This document shows positions 52,301-60,476 of a DNA stretch of 64,000 nt, piece after piece. Below the pieces are notes generated by a model. It was not told where the DNA came from. It ran no database searches and was given only the letters and a program-made list of their open reading frames with translations. How positions within the stretch are numbered: position 1 is the stretch's first letter; each line of letters begins with the position of its first letter. The translations under genes and the position numbers were made by a program. Source of the DNA: Puffinus mauretanicus (taxonomy: Eukaryota; Chordata; Aves; Procellariiformes; Procellariidae); NCBI GenBank assembly GCA_023333565.1, contig JAJKFH010000102.1:1240001-1304000 (forward strand). The letters run 5' to 3'.

Positions 52301-53119
52301 TGTGTCCAAATTGCGCCCACAATATCCTGTACTGTGTCATTTGTTCCATTTTATCTTTAATATAAAACCGCATCCTGCTGAAAACGCATGTTACATTTAA
52401 ACTATTATGTTGCTATTTAAGCCAAAATATTTTTAGCCATCCTAAGGTAACCCTCTTTCCATGTTTTGATCTGCAGTGGCCACTGCAGGCTCAGCTAATA
52501 CTCTGGTTGAGACCTAGAATATAAAGTGACTGTTTGGTACTAAGAGTCAATGTTTAAATCTCTTAACATTAGTAATGTTTCAAATAAAGGGGTCAGTTTT
52601 CCTACATATGAGACAACTTCTCAACAACACATTGTGTTGGCTTCTACTTTGAGGAAAAAAATTCCAGACTTGTATCTTGTAAGACTGAGTTACGTCAGAA
52701 GTATGATTTGAGATTTTCTAAGAAGGAGCATTAGTTTCATATAATTTGGGAATAAAACATTTGATTATTTTTACTGTTTATTCTCCTACCACTCGTGATG
52801 ATAACTGTTTTATCGCAAGCTTATGTATGTTGAAGTCTTAAAGTAAGGGATGTTAGTGTTCTGAATCTATTTGTAATTTGACAGCACTCCCTCCCTAAAA
52901 TTTCTCTCCTTCAGTGCTAAACAAACCCTGTTTCTGCATGTCTGAATGTAGGTTGACGCGTTACGATTACGTCTGGAAGAGAAGGAGACTATGCTAAATA
53001 AGAAGACAAAACAGATTCAGGAGATGGCAGAGGAGAAGGGGACTCAAGCAGGAGAGATTCATGACCTCAAGGACATGTTAGAGGTGAAGGAACGCAAAGT
53101 TAATGTTCTTCAGAAGAAG
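28496..53119 (+). CDS. ERC1: ERC1 (ELKS/CAST family), internal coding region, six exons of a partial gene
   Basis: Joining 28496-28912, 38162-38236, 40306-40461, 42214-42306, 44933-45100 and 52952-53119 gives 359 codons with no stop. The product is rich in E, K, Q and L and reads as a continuous coiled coil with no membrane segment or signal peptide. Every exon has AG/GT borders and starts and ends in phase 0. Order and content match the central rod of vertebrate ERC1 as I remember it. Wording such as MLQSKGLSAKATEEDHE and LKSNGALSTEEREEE favours ERC1 over its paralogue ERC2. ERC1 is a cytoplasmic scaffold: it binds RIM, liprin-alpha and bassoon-type proteins at active zones and Rab6 on vesicles, and has been linked to the IKK complex. 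The start codon exon and the C-terminal PDZ-binding end are outside the window. An alternative donor at 42298 would shorten the product by three residues. Confidence 0.95.
29797..29823. repeat. GT dinucleotide microsatellite, interrupted
   Basis: The run is GTGTGTGTGT, then AAT, then GTGTGTGTGTG. A looser GTATGTAT-type stretch lies just before it at about 29683-29721. Confidence 0.8.
31665..32240 (-). mobile_element. Ancient CR1-clade LINE relic
   Basis: On the plus strand it runs through blocks seen in reverse in old reptile and bird CR1-type elements. These include CCAACGATCCCTTTAGTCCA near 31680, GTTTAACCTGTCTCCCAGTA near 31990, CCAGACTGAAAAGTCAAATG near 32128, and CCTCATATAGAAGATATTGC near 32160. 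Read on the minus strand they correspond to the end of the reverse transcriptase (the part before and after LEHLSYEERL-like sequence) and the 3' untranslated region. Divergence is high, with no intact frame, so it probably predates modern birds. Confidence 0.65.
38162..38236 (+). CDS. ERC1: ERC1 coding exon B (25-codon mini-exon)
   Basis: A 75-base exon lies between a TACAG acceptor (AG at 38160-38161) and an AAG|gtaaat donor. It reads EIHRRFENAPDTAKTKALQTVIEMK in two parts: EIHRRFENAPDTAKT and then KALQTVIEMK. The ENAPD stretch, with a proline, interrupts the coiled coil briefly, and the helix resumes at KALQTVIEMK. Remembered mammalian ERC1 has M for I at the second residue and S for T in the PD(S/T)AKT motif. 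Because its length is a multiple of three and both ends are phase 0, skipping it would leave the frame intact and delete the proline break. It is too short to stand out as an open reading frame and was found by looking for the sequence that joins exons A and C. Confidence 0.94.
38921..39006. repeat. Pyrimidine-rich low-complexity tract
   Basis: The plus strand is almost all C and T (CCTCCCTTCCTCCCTCCTTC and similar) with few purines. It lies in the intron between exons B and C. It is not followed by a usable acceptor for ERC1. Confidence 0.75.
39802..39839. repeat. Tandem duplication of 19 bp
   Basis: TCCACTCAAAACTAGATTG at 39802-39820 is followed at once by TCCACTCAAAACTAGATTA at 39821-39839. 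They differ only at the last base. Confidence 0.9.
40306..40461 (+). CDS. ERC1: ERC1 coding exon C (52 codons)
   Basis: The acceptor is TTTTCAG (AG at 40304-40305, 16 of 20 pyrimidines before it). The donor is AAG|gtattg, which is weak after the GT. The exon begins DSKISSMERGLRDLEEEIQ and ends YRSHSKFMKNK. It contains the ERC1-typical MLKSNGALSTEEREEE segment. As far as I can recall it is identical to mammalian ERC1. It is a highly charged helix with a short SNGALS hinge between two coiled-coil stretches. The in-frame ATG at 40324 is internal. Read-through past the donor adds only 24 codons before a stop, ending at 40536. Confidence 0.95.
41556..41612. repeat. CTTC/CTTT-rich low-complexity tract
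   Basis: The tract holds repeated CCTT, CTTTC and TTCC units with only two purines, interrupted after 41612 by TGTTAGCAACTC. It lies in the intron between exons C and D, about 600 bases before exon D. Confidence 0.75.
42191..42213 (+). promoter_or_regulatory. Pyrimidine-poor acceptor of ERC1 exon D
   Basis: The 20 bases before the CAG hold only seven pyrimidines and no run of more than two. The other five exons here have 12 to 19 of 20. The exon start itself is fixed by the protein continuity KFMKNK-VEQLKEE, so this is the real acceptor, and it should depend on a branch point or enhancers not obvious here. Confidence 0.6.
42214..42306 (+). CDS. ERC1: ERC1 coding exon D (31 codons, or 28 with the upstream donor)
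   Basis: The exon starts after CAG (42211-42213) and reads VEQLKEELSAKEAQGEDLKK, then RVAGLQAE and VSA. The last three codons are optional: a GT at 42298 directly follows the GAG codon at 42295-42297, and a stronger donor, GTAAGA, starts at 42307. Remembered mammalian protein joins LQAE directly to IGQVKQ, which matches the shorter form. Against the same remembered sequence this exon has about five differences in 28 residues (S to A, W to G, E to D, K to R, A to V), many more than its neighbours. The acceptor has almost no pyrimidine tract (7 of 20). Membership in the gene is secure; which 3' end is used is not. Confidence 0.9.
42298..42312 (+). promoter_or_regulatory. Tandem alternative splice donors of ERC1 exon D
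   Basis: Two GT dinucleotides lie nine bases apart: GAG|gtctct at 42298 and GCA|gtaaga at 42307. The first is a poor donor after the GT but gives the junction known from mammalian ERC1. The second is near consensus and adds V, S and A. Both keep the frame. Both sites are visible in the sequence; which one is used in tissue is unknown. Confidence 0.6.
42307..44932 (+). other. ERC1 intron between exons D and E
   Basis: A 2.6-kb AT-rich intron with a 15-base T run at 43903. It ends in a strong pyrimidine tract. No repeats of known family seen. Confidence 0.85.
44933..45100 (+). CDS. ERC1: ERC1 coding exon E (56 codons)
   Basis: The acceptor is a classic pyrimidine tract (19 of 20) ending in AG at 44931-44932. 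The donor is GAG|gtgaaa. The exon begins IGQVKQELSRKDTELLALQ and ends KEQRAAILQTE. It is a regular coiled coil, exactly eight heptads long, with core residues I, V and L spaced three and four apart. As I recall the mammalian protein it is identical. The region containing SDSKQHIEVLKESLTAKEQR is shared by ERC1 and ERC2 and even recognisable in more distant family members. The in-frame ATG at 44942 in a read-through frame is not a start, since that frame comes from the intron upstream of exon E. Confidence 0.95.
45101..52951 (+). other. ERC1 intron between exons E and F
   Basis: A 7.85-kb intron. Only the T/G tract at 47924-47983 stands out. Short ORFs here have no protein character. No known repeat or RNA gene recognised. 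Confidence 0.85.
47924..47983. repeat. T-rich tract with G runs
   Basis: The plus strand consists of G runs (GG, GGGG, GG, GG, GGG, GGG) separated by T runs of up to seven. It lies in the intron between exons E and F. The GG runs could support a weak two-layer G-quadruplex; this is inference. Confidence 0.6.
52952..53119 (+). CDS. ERC1: ERC1 coding exon F (56 codons)
   Basis: The acceptor is AATGTAG (AG at 52950-52951) with only 12 of 20 pyrimidines upstream, and the donor is AAG|gtaaga. It begins VDALRLRLEEKETMLNKK and ends VKERKVNVLQKK. It is again exactly eight heptads. Remembered mammalian ERC1 differs at two conservative sites (D/E after IQ, and D/E after DML). The GTQAGEIHD stretch is ERC1-like; I recall ERC2 having L for Q here. 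The next exon in vertebrate ERC1 should open with an IENLQEQLRDKEKQ-like sequence. I looked for it up to 64000 and did not find it, so the following intron is at least 10.9 kb. Confidence 0.95.
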
Positions 53120-53664
53120 GTAAGATTGTAGAGGTCTAAGTCAGATACGCATCTTTGATGCATCTCGATTTCTAAGTCTGTCAAAAAGTCTGAACTAGAA
53201 TTTGTATTTTGGAGATTAATGATTGAGTCCATTCATGTAATGGGAAGATGGTGAATGATGAATTTCAGTTTGAAGTTTTGAAGAAAAAAATAGAAAGAAT
53301 TCAAAGCAGAGATTGTTGCCTTTCAGTGGTTGCATGTGCTGCTTCTGCTTCATTATTAACAATGACTGAAGTTTTGTAGGAAGGTACATCATCTGAAAAA
53401 TCAATCCTTTCGCTCCCACCACCTTAACAAAGCCACGCTGATTTGAAGCACAGGGCACTGGGTGACTATGACTTCAGTATGTGATTAAATGAATGAGGGG
53501 TTGTATCAGTAGAAGCAATTAGGATGATTCCTCTGTAACTCACTGAGAAAAGTTCAGGAAGAACTTTGTATAACTTTCATTAGAAATGCTGTTTTATCAT
53601 ACTTAATAATTCTTGGGAACTACTAGAACAGGATAATCAGAGTTCAGACTATCCTGTATATCTT

Positions 53665-53746
53665 TCTGGATAAGAAAATGTAGACCTTGTCAGTGAAATG
53701 GGGGAGATCTGGATAAGAAAAAGTAGACCCTGTCAGGGAAATGAGA
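53665..53746. repeat. Tandem duplication, 43-bp unit, two copies
   Basis: TCTGGATAAGAAAATGTAGA starts at 53665 and TCTGGATAAGAAAAAGTAGA at 53708. Both continue with a CC(T/C)TGTCAG(T/G)GAAATG block. It is intronic, about 550 bases after exon F. Confidence 0.85.
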
Positions 53747-56484
53747 GTGGTTTCCCGAAGGGCATTGAGTCCTAGGGCAATGAATGTCATTATGGATGAT
53801 CGTTTGCGAATTGCTCACAATGTTTCCCAAATGGCTGCTACACATGGTAAAAAGAGAGAAATGCACGTATCACAAGAAATTTTAATTTACAGAATATTTT
53901 TTTTCCTCTATATTTTTAGAGGAGCTGCTCTTGGAGCTCGTATTCAATGTTTTAGGCTGTGAATGTGGGTTTTTTCCTCGATCTTTAAGCAATTTTCTGG
54001 AATTCTTGTTATTTTAATAGTTCAGAATATTGATTAATTTCTGACGCCTGGCCCATGCCTTTTCTTCTAGTATATAGCTATGAATCACCAGGGTTTGGGT
54101 CATGTTCAGTTCTGTTACAGCAAGCTTCATGCAGGAATGGAAGTTCAGGCATGGAGTTTAGCCATAAAAAAGTCATTAATAATTCTACAACAGAGCTCTA
54201 ATTCCCAATCTTCATGGTCTCATTTTTTGACTGTTCATCTTTTTAGAAACACGGATTTTTAATTTTTGTGCTGTGCTTTCTCTTTGTTTTCAAAATTGGT
54301 CATGCACACTCCAAACATTGATTGAGATCCCAGCTGAATGTTTAACCAAGAAGTGGGGAATCTGACATTTGTGTAAATGTTAAATGTCAGTGAGGTTGTT
54401 TTACTTCCATTTACTCTTACACTGTTTTTTCACGTTTTCTTTTTTGCTCTGCTTAACTCTTTAGGATGTTCTTTCATTGGTTCATTTATAGGCAGTGCTA
54501 AAGGTTCTCTTTTTACTAATTTTCTATACTTGTTTTCTTGAGACCTCTGTAATCCATATTAAGACAGTTTCATCTTGTCTCTTCATGTGGCTAACCTATT
54601 TTTGAGGTTGGTTTGCTGCTGCTTTCAAGTAGAAGTACCTGGTCTCTTCACACTGGAAAGTAAGGGCCCAAGCTTTTAGATGTAAAGGTTTTGAGGTCTT
54701 GTTCTCCTAGATAGCTCAACAGAGGAAAACACTACCATAATAAACTGCAATTTGAGTTGTTTTGTAAACCTGTCTCTGAGCTTCTTAAACAAAGAAACAT
54801 ATAACCTATCTATAGAAAAATATCTCTTTCCTGCTGCTAACTAGAATCACATGCAGAGATTTGAATTTGCTTCAGCCTTCAAGTTGTTGGAACCATTTCC
54901 TTTAACATGAACAGTTGAATTGTGAAGTTTTTAAATCCAAAGATGATTTTTTCAGTTTCTATAAGTACCAAACCTAGAATACTTTTATGGAGAATCCAGC
55001 TGACAATACTTTTAACTGAGGTTTGTGGTGCAATATGGAATTTCTTTTTATTTTTTGTGTGGCCTAGGGTAAATGAGCACAAATTCAGTCTTCTAAAGTT
55101 TTAGGATTGATGTTTTTAACTGAATTTTTTAATTGGTTCTCCAGACTTGGAATCTAAGACTAGGTTTGGGATTTTCTATAGATCGGGCTTGCATTTTCTT
55201 GTTCTCTTTAGCATTTTTTCACAGAAAAGCAGAGCTTGAGAAAATATCTGAGGAAGGACAGGTCTGATTTTCTCTATATACTGTGGAAGTCATGAGAACT
55301 TGCATAAAATCTGTTTCAGATGCTAGAGAAAATTATGAAGTCTCATTTTTATCTGATATATATGCCTGTCCTTTTTGGACTCTACAGATAGCTATTTCTA
55401 CCCTCTGCCTGGAACTTTAAAAGCCTGTAGCTCCTCTCATGTAAATGTTTCTCTCTTAAAGCTTGTAAACTCTGATCTACTTGTTCTTTTTTGCATTTCT
55501 AGAGTGTACCTTATTGAAGTCCACAGCCTATTTTCTGCTTTATCCAAGTACCATCTTTCAGACCTTCCAGGTCTTCCAGAATTTTAATTTCTTTTAAAAA
55601 AAAATGTGCAGCCTTTAAACTTTTGCCTCCATGCACAATAGTCTTTTTATTCCTCCCTCTGACTATAAACTGGCATGTTCAGATCAGGTTTTAATCTGTA
55701 TATTCTAATTGAAGATCTGGATGGTACAGTTTGAAGTATCTTTAAAGGTCATAGATAGTAGTATTCTTTTTTACTGGCTTAGTTATCTGATATGAAATGC
55801 TTCTTTTAAGTTTATCAGCATGATTTAAGTGGTACTTAGGCATTTTAATTGAATACAGTGAAAGACGATGAAAGACATAGTATGAAAAAAGCTTTTCCTC
55901 TTCTGTAGTGTTAAGAAATATTTTTCTATGGATATTTGGAAGCAGCAGCATATAACTGCTGCTTGCAGTTATGAGGAGGTATGGGGTACAGGTGTTGGCA
56001 TGTTGAAGGAATTTAACCTAATTAAGAATTAGATTAGTAGATACTATTCAATCAGTTTTTACTAAGTACTCTTCCCTCAGCATATACTCAGATTTAAGGA
56101 TATTTTTGAAGTGGGTACTTTAATGAACTGAATTTTGAATACTGATATTTTTTTAATGCTAGATAAAAAGAAAATGTGTAGCAAAAGCTAAAATCATAAA
56201 GATGTTGAAAAGAAAAGAATTTATTGAAAAATCATTAACTTACATAACTTACCCATATAGGAAAAGTTGTTTACTTTCTTTTGAAATTTAGAGCGATCAC
56301 CTCTGCTAGTAATACAGCCATAGGCAAATGATATATGGCTATGCTGGGCATTTGGACTTCTGTTTATAATTTTTTTTTATTTTCTGTGGCTGTTTTAGAT
56401 GTGTAATCACCTATTCTGATGACACTGACAAGAAATTGTTTGGTGTGGTGCCCAAAACTGTGCTATACTAAATTTCTGCAATTT

Positions 56485-56571
56485 CTGTTGTTCAAACAAA
56501 AATGATTTAAAATCTGTTGTTCAGACAAAAATGATTTAAATTTTGTTGTTCAAACAAAAATGATTTAAAAT
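56485..56571. repeat. Three tandem copies of a 29-bp unit
   Basis: Units at 56485-56513, 56514-56542 and 56543-56571 share TGTTGTTCA(A/G)ACAAAAATG followed by ATTTAAA. Copies differ at about one to three bases each. Direct reading of the sequence shows the period clearly. It lies in the last intron of the window. Confidence 0.9.
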
Positions 56572-56590
56572 TTTTTAAAAATGTAAAAAA

Positions 56591-56615
56591 TTTTTAACAT
56601 TTAAAATGTTAAAAA
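56591..56615. repeat. Perfect 12-bp inverted repeat with one-base spacer
   Basis: TTTTTAACATTT at 56591-56602 is followed by A and then AAATGTTAAAAA at 56604-56615. It lies 20 bases after the triple repeat and could form a cruciform or a hairpin in RNA. Confidence 0.85.
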
Positions 56616-57625
56616 AGAGACACTATTGGGTGTCTGTTTGGATTCATCGACGCAGGCCACTGCATAGTTTGTTTTATGAACTATTAATATCATTGTTGTA
56701 TTGATTAAAGGTGGTGAACTAGAAAGTATACCTTCTGGTCATTCTTAAATCCAGATGAAGAAAGTAATGAAAATTTACTGGCTGATTAGAGATCAAATAA
56801 AAGACACAGAAGAAGATTATGAGCAACAAAGATCTGAAAAATTAACATGACAATTGGCATCACTACTGATACCCAGTAGGCACCAAAATACATGTTCCAG
56901 GTTGCTGAGGAAACCACATGCCTCACATTTTAAATTCTGGAATCTTTCCAGTTCTAAGCTCCTGTAGTGATGCTGCTTGATAGCACCTTTATTTGAGACA
57001 ATAGAAATAGAGCAAATACTAGAAATTTGGAGACTACAGAAATGAGGTTTAGCTTTATGTCTAAAAATTTGATGCAAAAACTTAGTTTTATAGAGCTTCA
57101 GGATTTTTTTTTTTCTCATTTCATTGAAAGTAAATCTTGCATAAAATCTCATTTTGAGTTGTTAGAACTCCAGGCAAGGGGAGAGTGTCAGAATATAAAA
57201 TAGTAACCATGCTGGACAAATATGAAATCTGAACCTGAAAAACATTAAATTGTGCTTCATTGTTCTCTTTGCCACATCTGTCTTATCTGTGCTCGTAGAC
57301 CAGGATGAAAAGGAAGAGGGAAAAAAAAAAATCAATACTTTGCAATCAAAGCGTTTTAGAGAAATAGCATTTGAGACAAAAGGTAAGTAACAGTTACTCT
57401 GAAAGAAAAAAAAAAGCAGAGAGTCAATCACCCCTTGCTTTGGGGGGAGGTCATGTTTTGTCTTGGGGAGAGGGGGTTAACACTCCCTTCATTGTGCAAT
57501 GCAACTGTAGGCAAATAAAATGAAAGTTTTAGTGTCTGAACATAGCAATGTTTTTTGGCAGCTCCCCATGCACTATATGATAATATGATAATTGACCTGT
57601 GATAAAGTAATGGAAGAACACAGAA

Positions 57626-57649
57626 TTTTTTTTTTTTTTTTTTTTTTTT
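57626..57649. repeat. Homopolymer of 24 T
   Basis: This is the longest homopolymer in the window. It could be the reverse complement of a retrotransposed poly(A) tail, but I recognise no element next to it. Other long T runs are 34313-34331 (19), 36824-36838 and 43903-43917 (15 each). Confidence 0.85.
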
Positions 57650-60350
57650 GGCTGTGCTGATTTACTTGTTTAGCTAGTGTTTGGGAAGACTCCAAATGCA
57701 ATTTTCCTGCTCTTCTGGATAAGAAGCCTTGTCCTTCTCCAGAGGAAATAAATGCCCTCTGCTTTTCAAAAAGCTTAGAAATCAAAATAAATATCTTATG
57801 CTTATTGATAAGAAATACTGTGTGGCAGGACGGAGGGACTGCAAGTGGAATTTATAACTCGGTTGTTTAAAATCAGTAGTGATCATAGTTACTACAACAG
57901 CAGTGTTGGTTTAGTATTCATAACTTTTAAAGTTCAGTGTTGGTACTTTAAAGATTATTTTCTTTCCATTCTGTCATCTGTGAAGTAGATTTACCTCCTC
58001 AGGCAGCTCTTCTGCTCCAAGCCTGAAGAGACGAGAGAGCACAGAGAAGGAACTGCATTTTCAAACATTTAATTCAGTTTATGGTAGTTTCATCTTCCCT
58101 GATGTGACCTTGAACTTGCCTACCAGATGAATGAATATATGGTTTTCTAAAAATTAATAAAATGCAGGGTGGACTTTTAGATATCCCTTTGAGACTCTCT
58201 ACAATGACATTTAGTGCTGAAAAATCCTATAGTATTAACACTGTAGGCGATGGCCCGTTCAAACTTGCAGTGTGTGTCTGAGTCTCTGGTTGTGCGAACC
58301 ATACAGAAAAGAACAAAGTAAGACTGTCCCAACAAAGATGGTCCGCATGTACATTTACAAAGTCGGTGAGCGTATGCCCTCTTATCTAAGACTGGTTAAG
58401 TTTTTGCTTCTGTAATATACCTGCGGTAAAGCTTATTCTCTGCTTTTTACGTGCTTGAATCATGAACATTTAAGGAGGAGCACCAGACAGTGCTCCAAGA
58501 TCATATTGGTCTGCTCATCAGCCCAGCAAGGAAGTAGAAGGAAGAAACGCTGGGCTTTCTGCTCAGCTAGGATGAAGAAATAGCTGCTTTTCTTCAGGAA
58601 CTCTGTGGCTTAACAAGCAGCGCAAGTACAAGAGTATTTCTGTAAATATCCCTCTCTGTCAGAAAAAGCCGTACTTCTGCTCTTTTTACTCCAGGTCTCA
58701 AGGCATGCCACTGAACTGGTTCCAAACCCAGTTCAGAGATTTCAAACACCACAAAAAAGAACTAAAGTCCCCACAGGCTTGTGCCAGCTTCTTTATTAAA
58801 ACTGACAGATGTGACCTCAAAGATTTGTCCTGGAGGGTCATGGGGAACTTGTCCCTCCGTGTCCCTGAAGGGATATCAGACCTTTGCTGCTGCTGCTTTT
58901 TCTTTCATCCAAGCCTTTCTGTTATAGGCTTGCTGACTACCACTGAACATAACAAAGTTGAAATTTATTGCTTTTAGAAATTTCCAGAAGCTGTTCTAAT
59001 TCATTACTCTGTGTCTCCAAGGTGCTAGAGTCCCTTCTCTTTTCAGGAATATGCTCTCAGAATTGCTTTACCATGTGGGATGGGATTTTTAGATAGAGGT
59101 AAATAGAGGTATAATCTTCAGTTAGAGTAATAATAGGAAAAATTAGACAAGCTTTTAATCCTTCATCTCTATCAAAATACCACTAGATAAAATCTTGTGG
59201 TAGCAATGAAAGTGCCAAAGACGACTGGAGAGGCTTCATTATGTGAGTTCAAATTCAGCATAATTATCCTGTGTGATTTTTTCATTTCTACCACTCAGGA
59301 AGGACATTAGTTGTTTAATTTCCACATGGGAAATGAGGACACAACACAGAATGTATTTTCATTTTACAATGAGGCATGACCACTTTGAAAATAGGATCCT
59401 TACCCTTCCGTTTGACTTCCCACTTCTCTGAGAAGCCATCAAGACTTTTTGGAGCAATGACAGCCCAGCTCAGATGGCATGGTGTGTCTTTTTTTGTTTC
59501 TATGAATGTACAACTAATAAGACATTATTAGGGCAGGGGAATACGTCAGTTTCTTCATACCATTTTTCAAATCTTTGCTAGTTTGGTTTTAAAGGTGACT
59601 GATTAGCAGCAACTTCAGGTTCAGTGTCAGCAATATCACCTCCCTCTCAGGAGAGGCTTTCGCTCATGAGATTTGCTCCTTTTTGATTCTTTCTGAGCCA
59701 TGTAATAACAGACATTTTTCTGATTTGGAATATGGGTCCTAAAAGGTCCACAAGCTTAGCTTCAGACGGTATTTTCAATGGCAGATAGTCCATAGGTTAC
59801 AGGTGCTGGTAGGGGTGACAGTGTATTCTCCAGGGTCTGACCCAAGGAATACACTTTTGATCTTCTTGCCTAATCCAGATCAGTCATGGCAGATGCCTTG
59901 TAGCTTGAAGTGCACTCCAGCATTGTCATTGTAAGAGTTTTTGGTTTCCAAAGGAGCATGCATTTCACAGCTCTAGGTTGGGTGCTGTTATGGCCCTCAC
60001 CAGTGAGTTCATAGCCTATAGTAACAGGTATCTTGTTTAGGTTATAATAAACAGTACATGATCACTTGTATTAATTGGTGAAATTCTCTTTTGTCTGTTG
60101 GATGCTTCATGCTTAGTTACTGAAAACAATAAATCGCCTCCTGGGCATTCTTGTACTATAGTGAATTGAATTGCTTTATGTCATTAAACCAGAAGTGGGA
60201 GACTTAGTACAGTTGTCCTAGGCACAGACTTCTACCGTTGAAGAACACTGTAAGATGTTTTTGCATTGAACATCAACAGAGGAAGCATGAAACTTTCTAG
60301 TCCTAAGGGTCTTTGTTCAGTGCATTTATAGTTTTACAGCAAATTGTTTT

Positions 60351-60476
60351 CACAGAATGATGGAATGGTTGAGGTTGGAAGAGACCTCTGGAGGTCATCT
60401 TGTCCAACCACCCTGCTCAAGCAGGGCTACCCAGAGCTGGTTGCCTAGGACCATGTCCAGACAGCTTTTGAATAGG
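60351..60476 (-). mobile_element. CR1 3'-end fragment
   Basis: It begins CACAGAATGATGGAATGGTT and includes GAGGTTGGAAGAGACCTC and CCAGACAGCTTTTGAATA. It is the reverse complement of a CR1 3' end, the same subfamily and orientation as the copy at 27068-27201: the two share a 33-base identical run. It is truncated where the sequence turns to AGGGTTGCATAAG. Confidence 0.88.
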
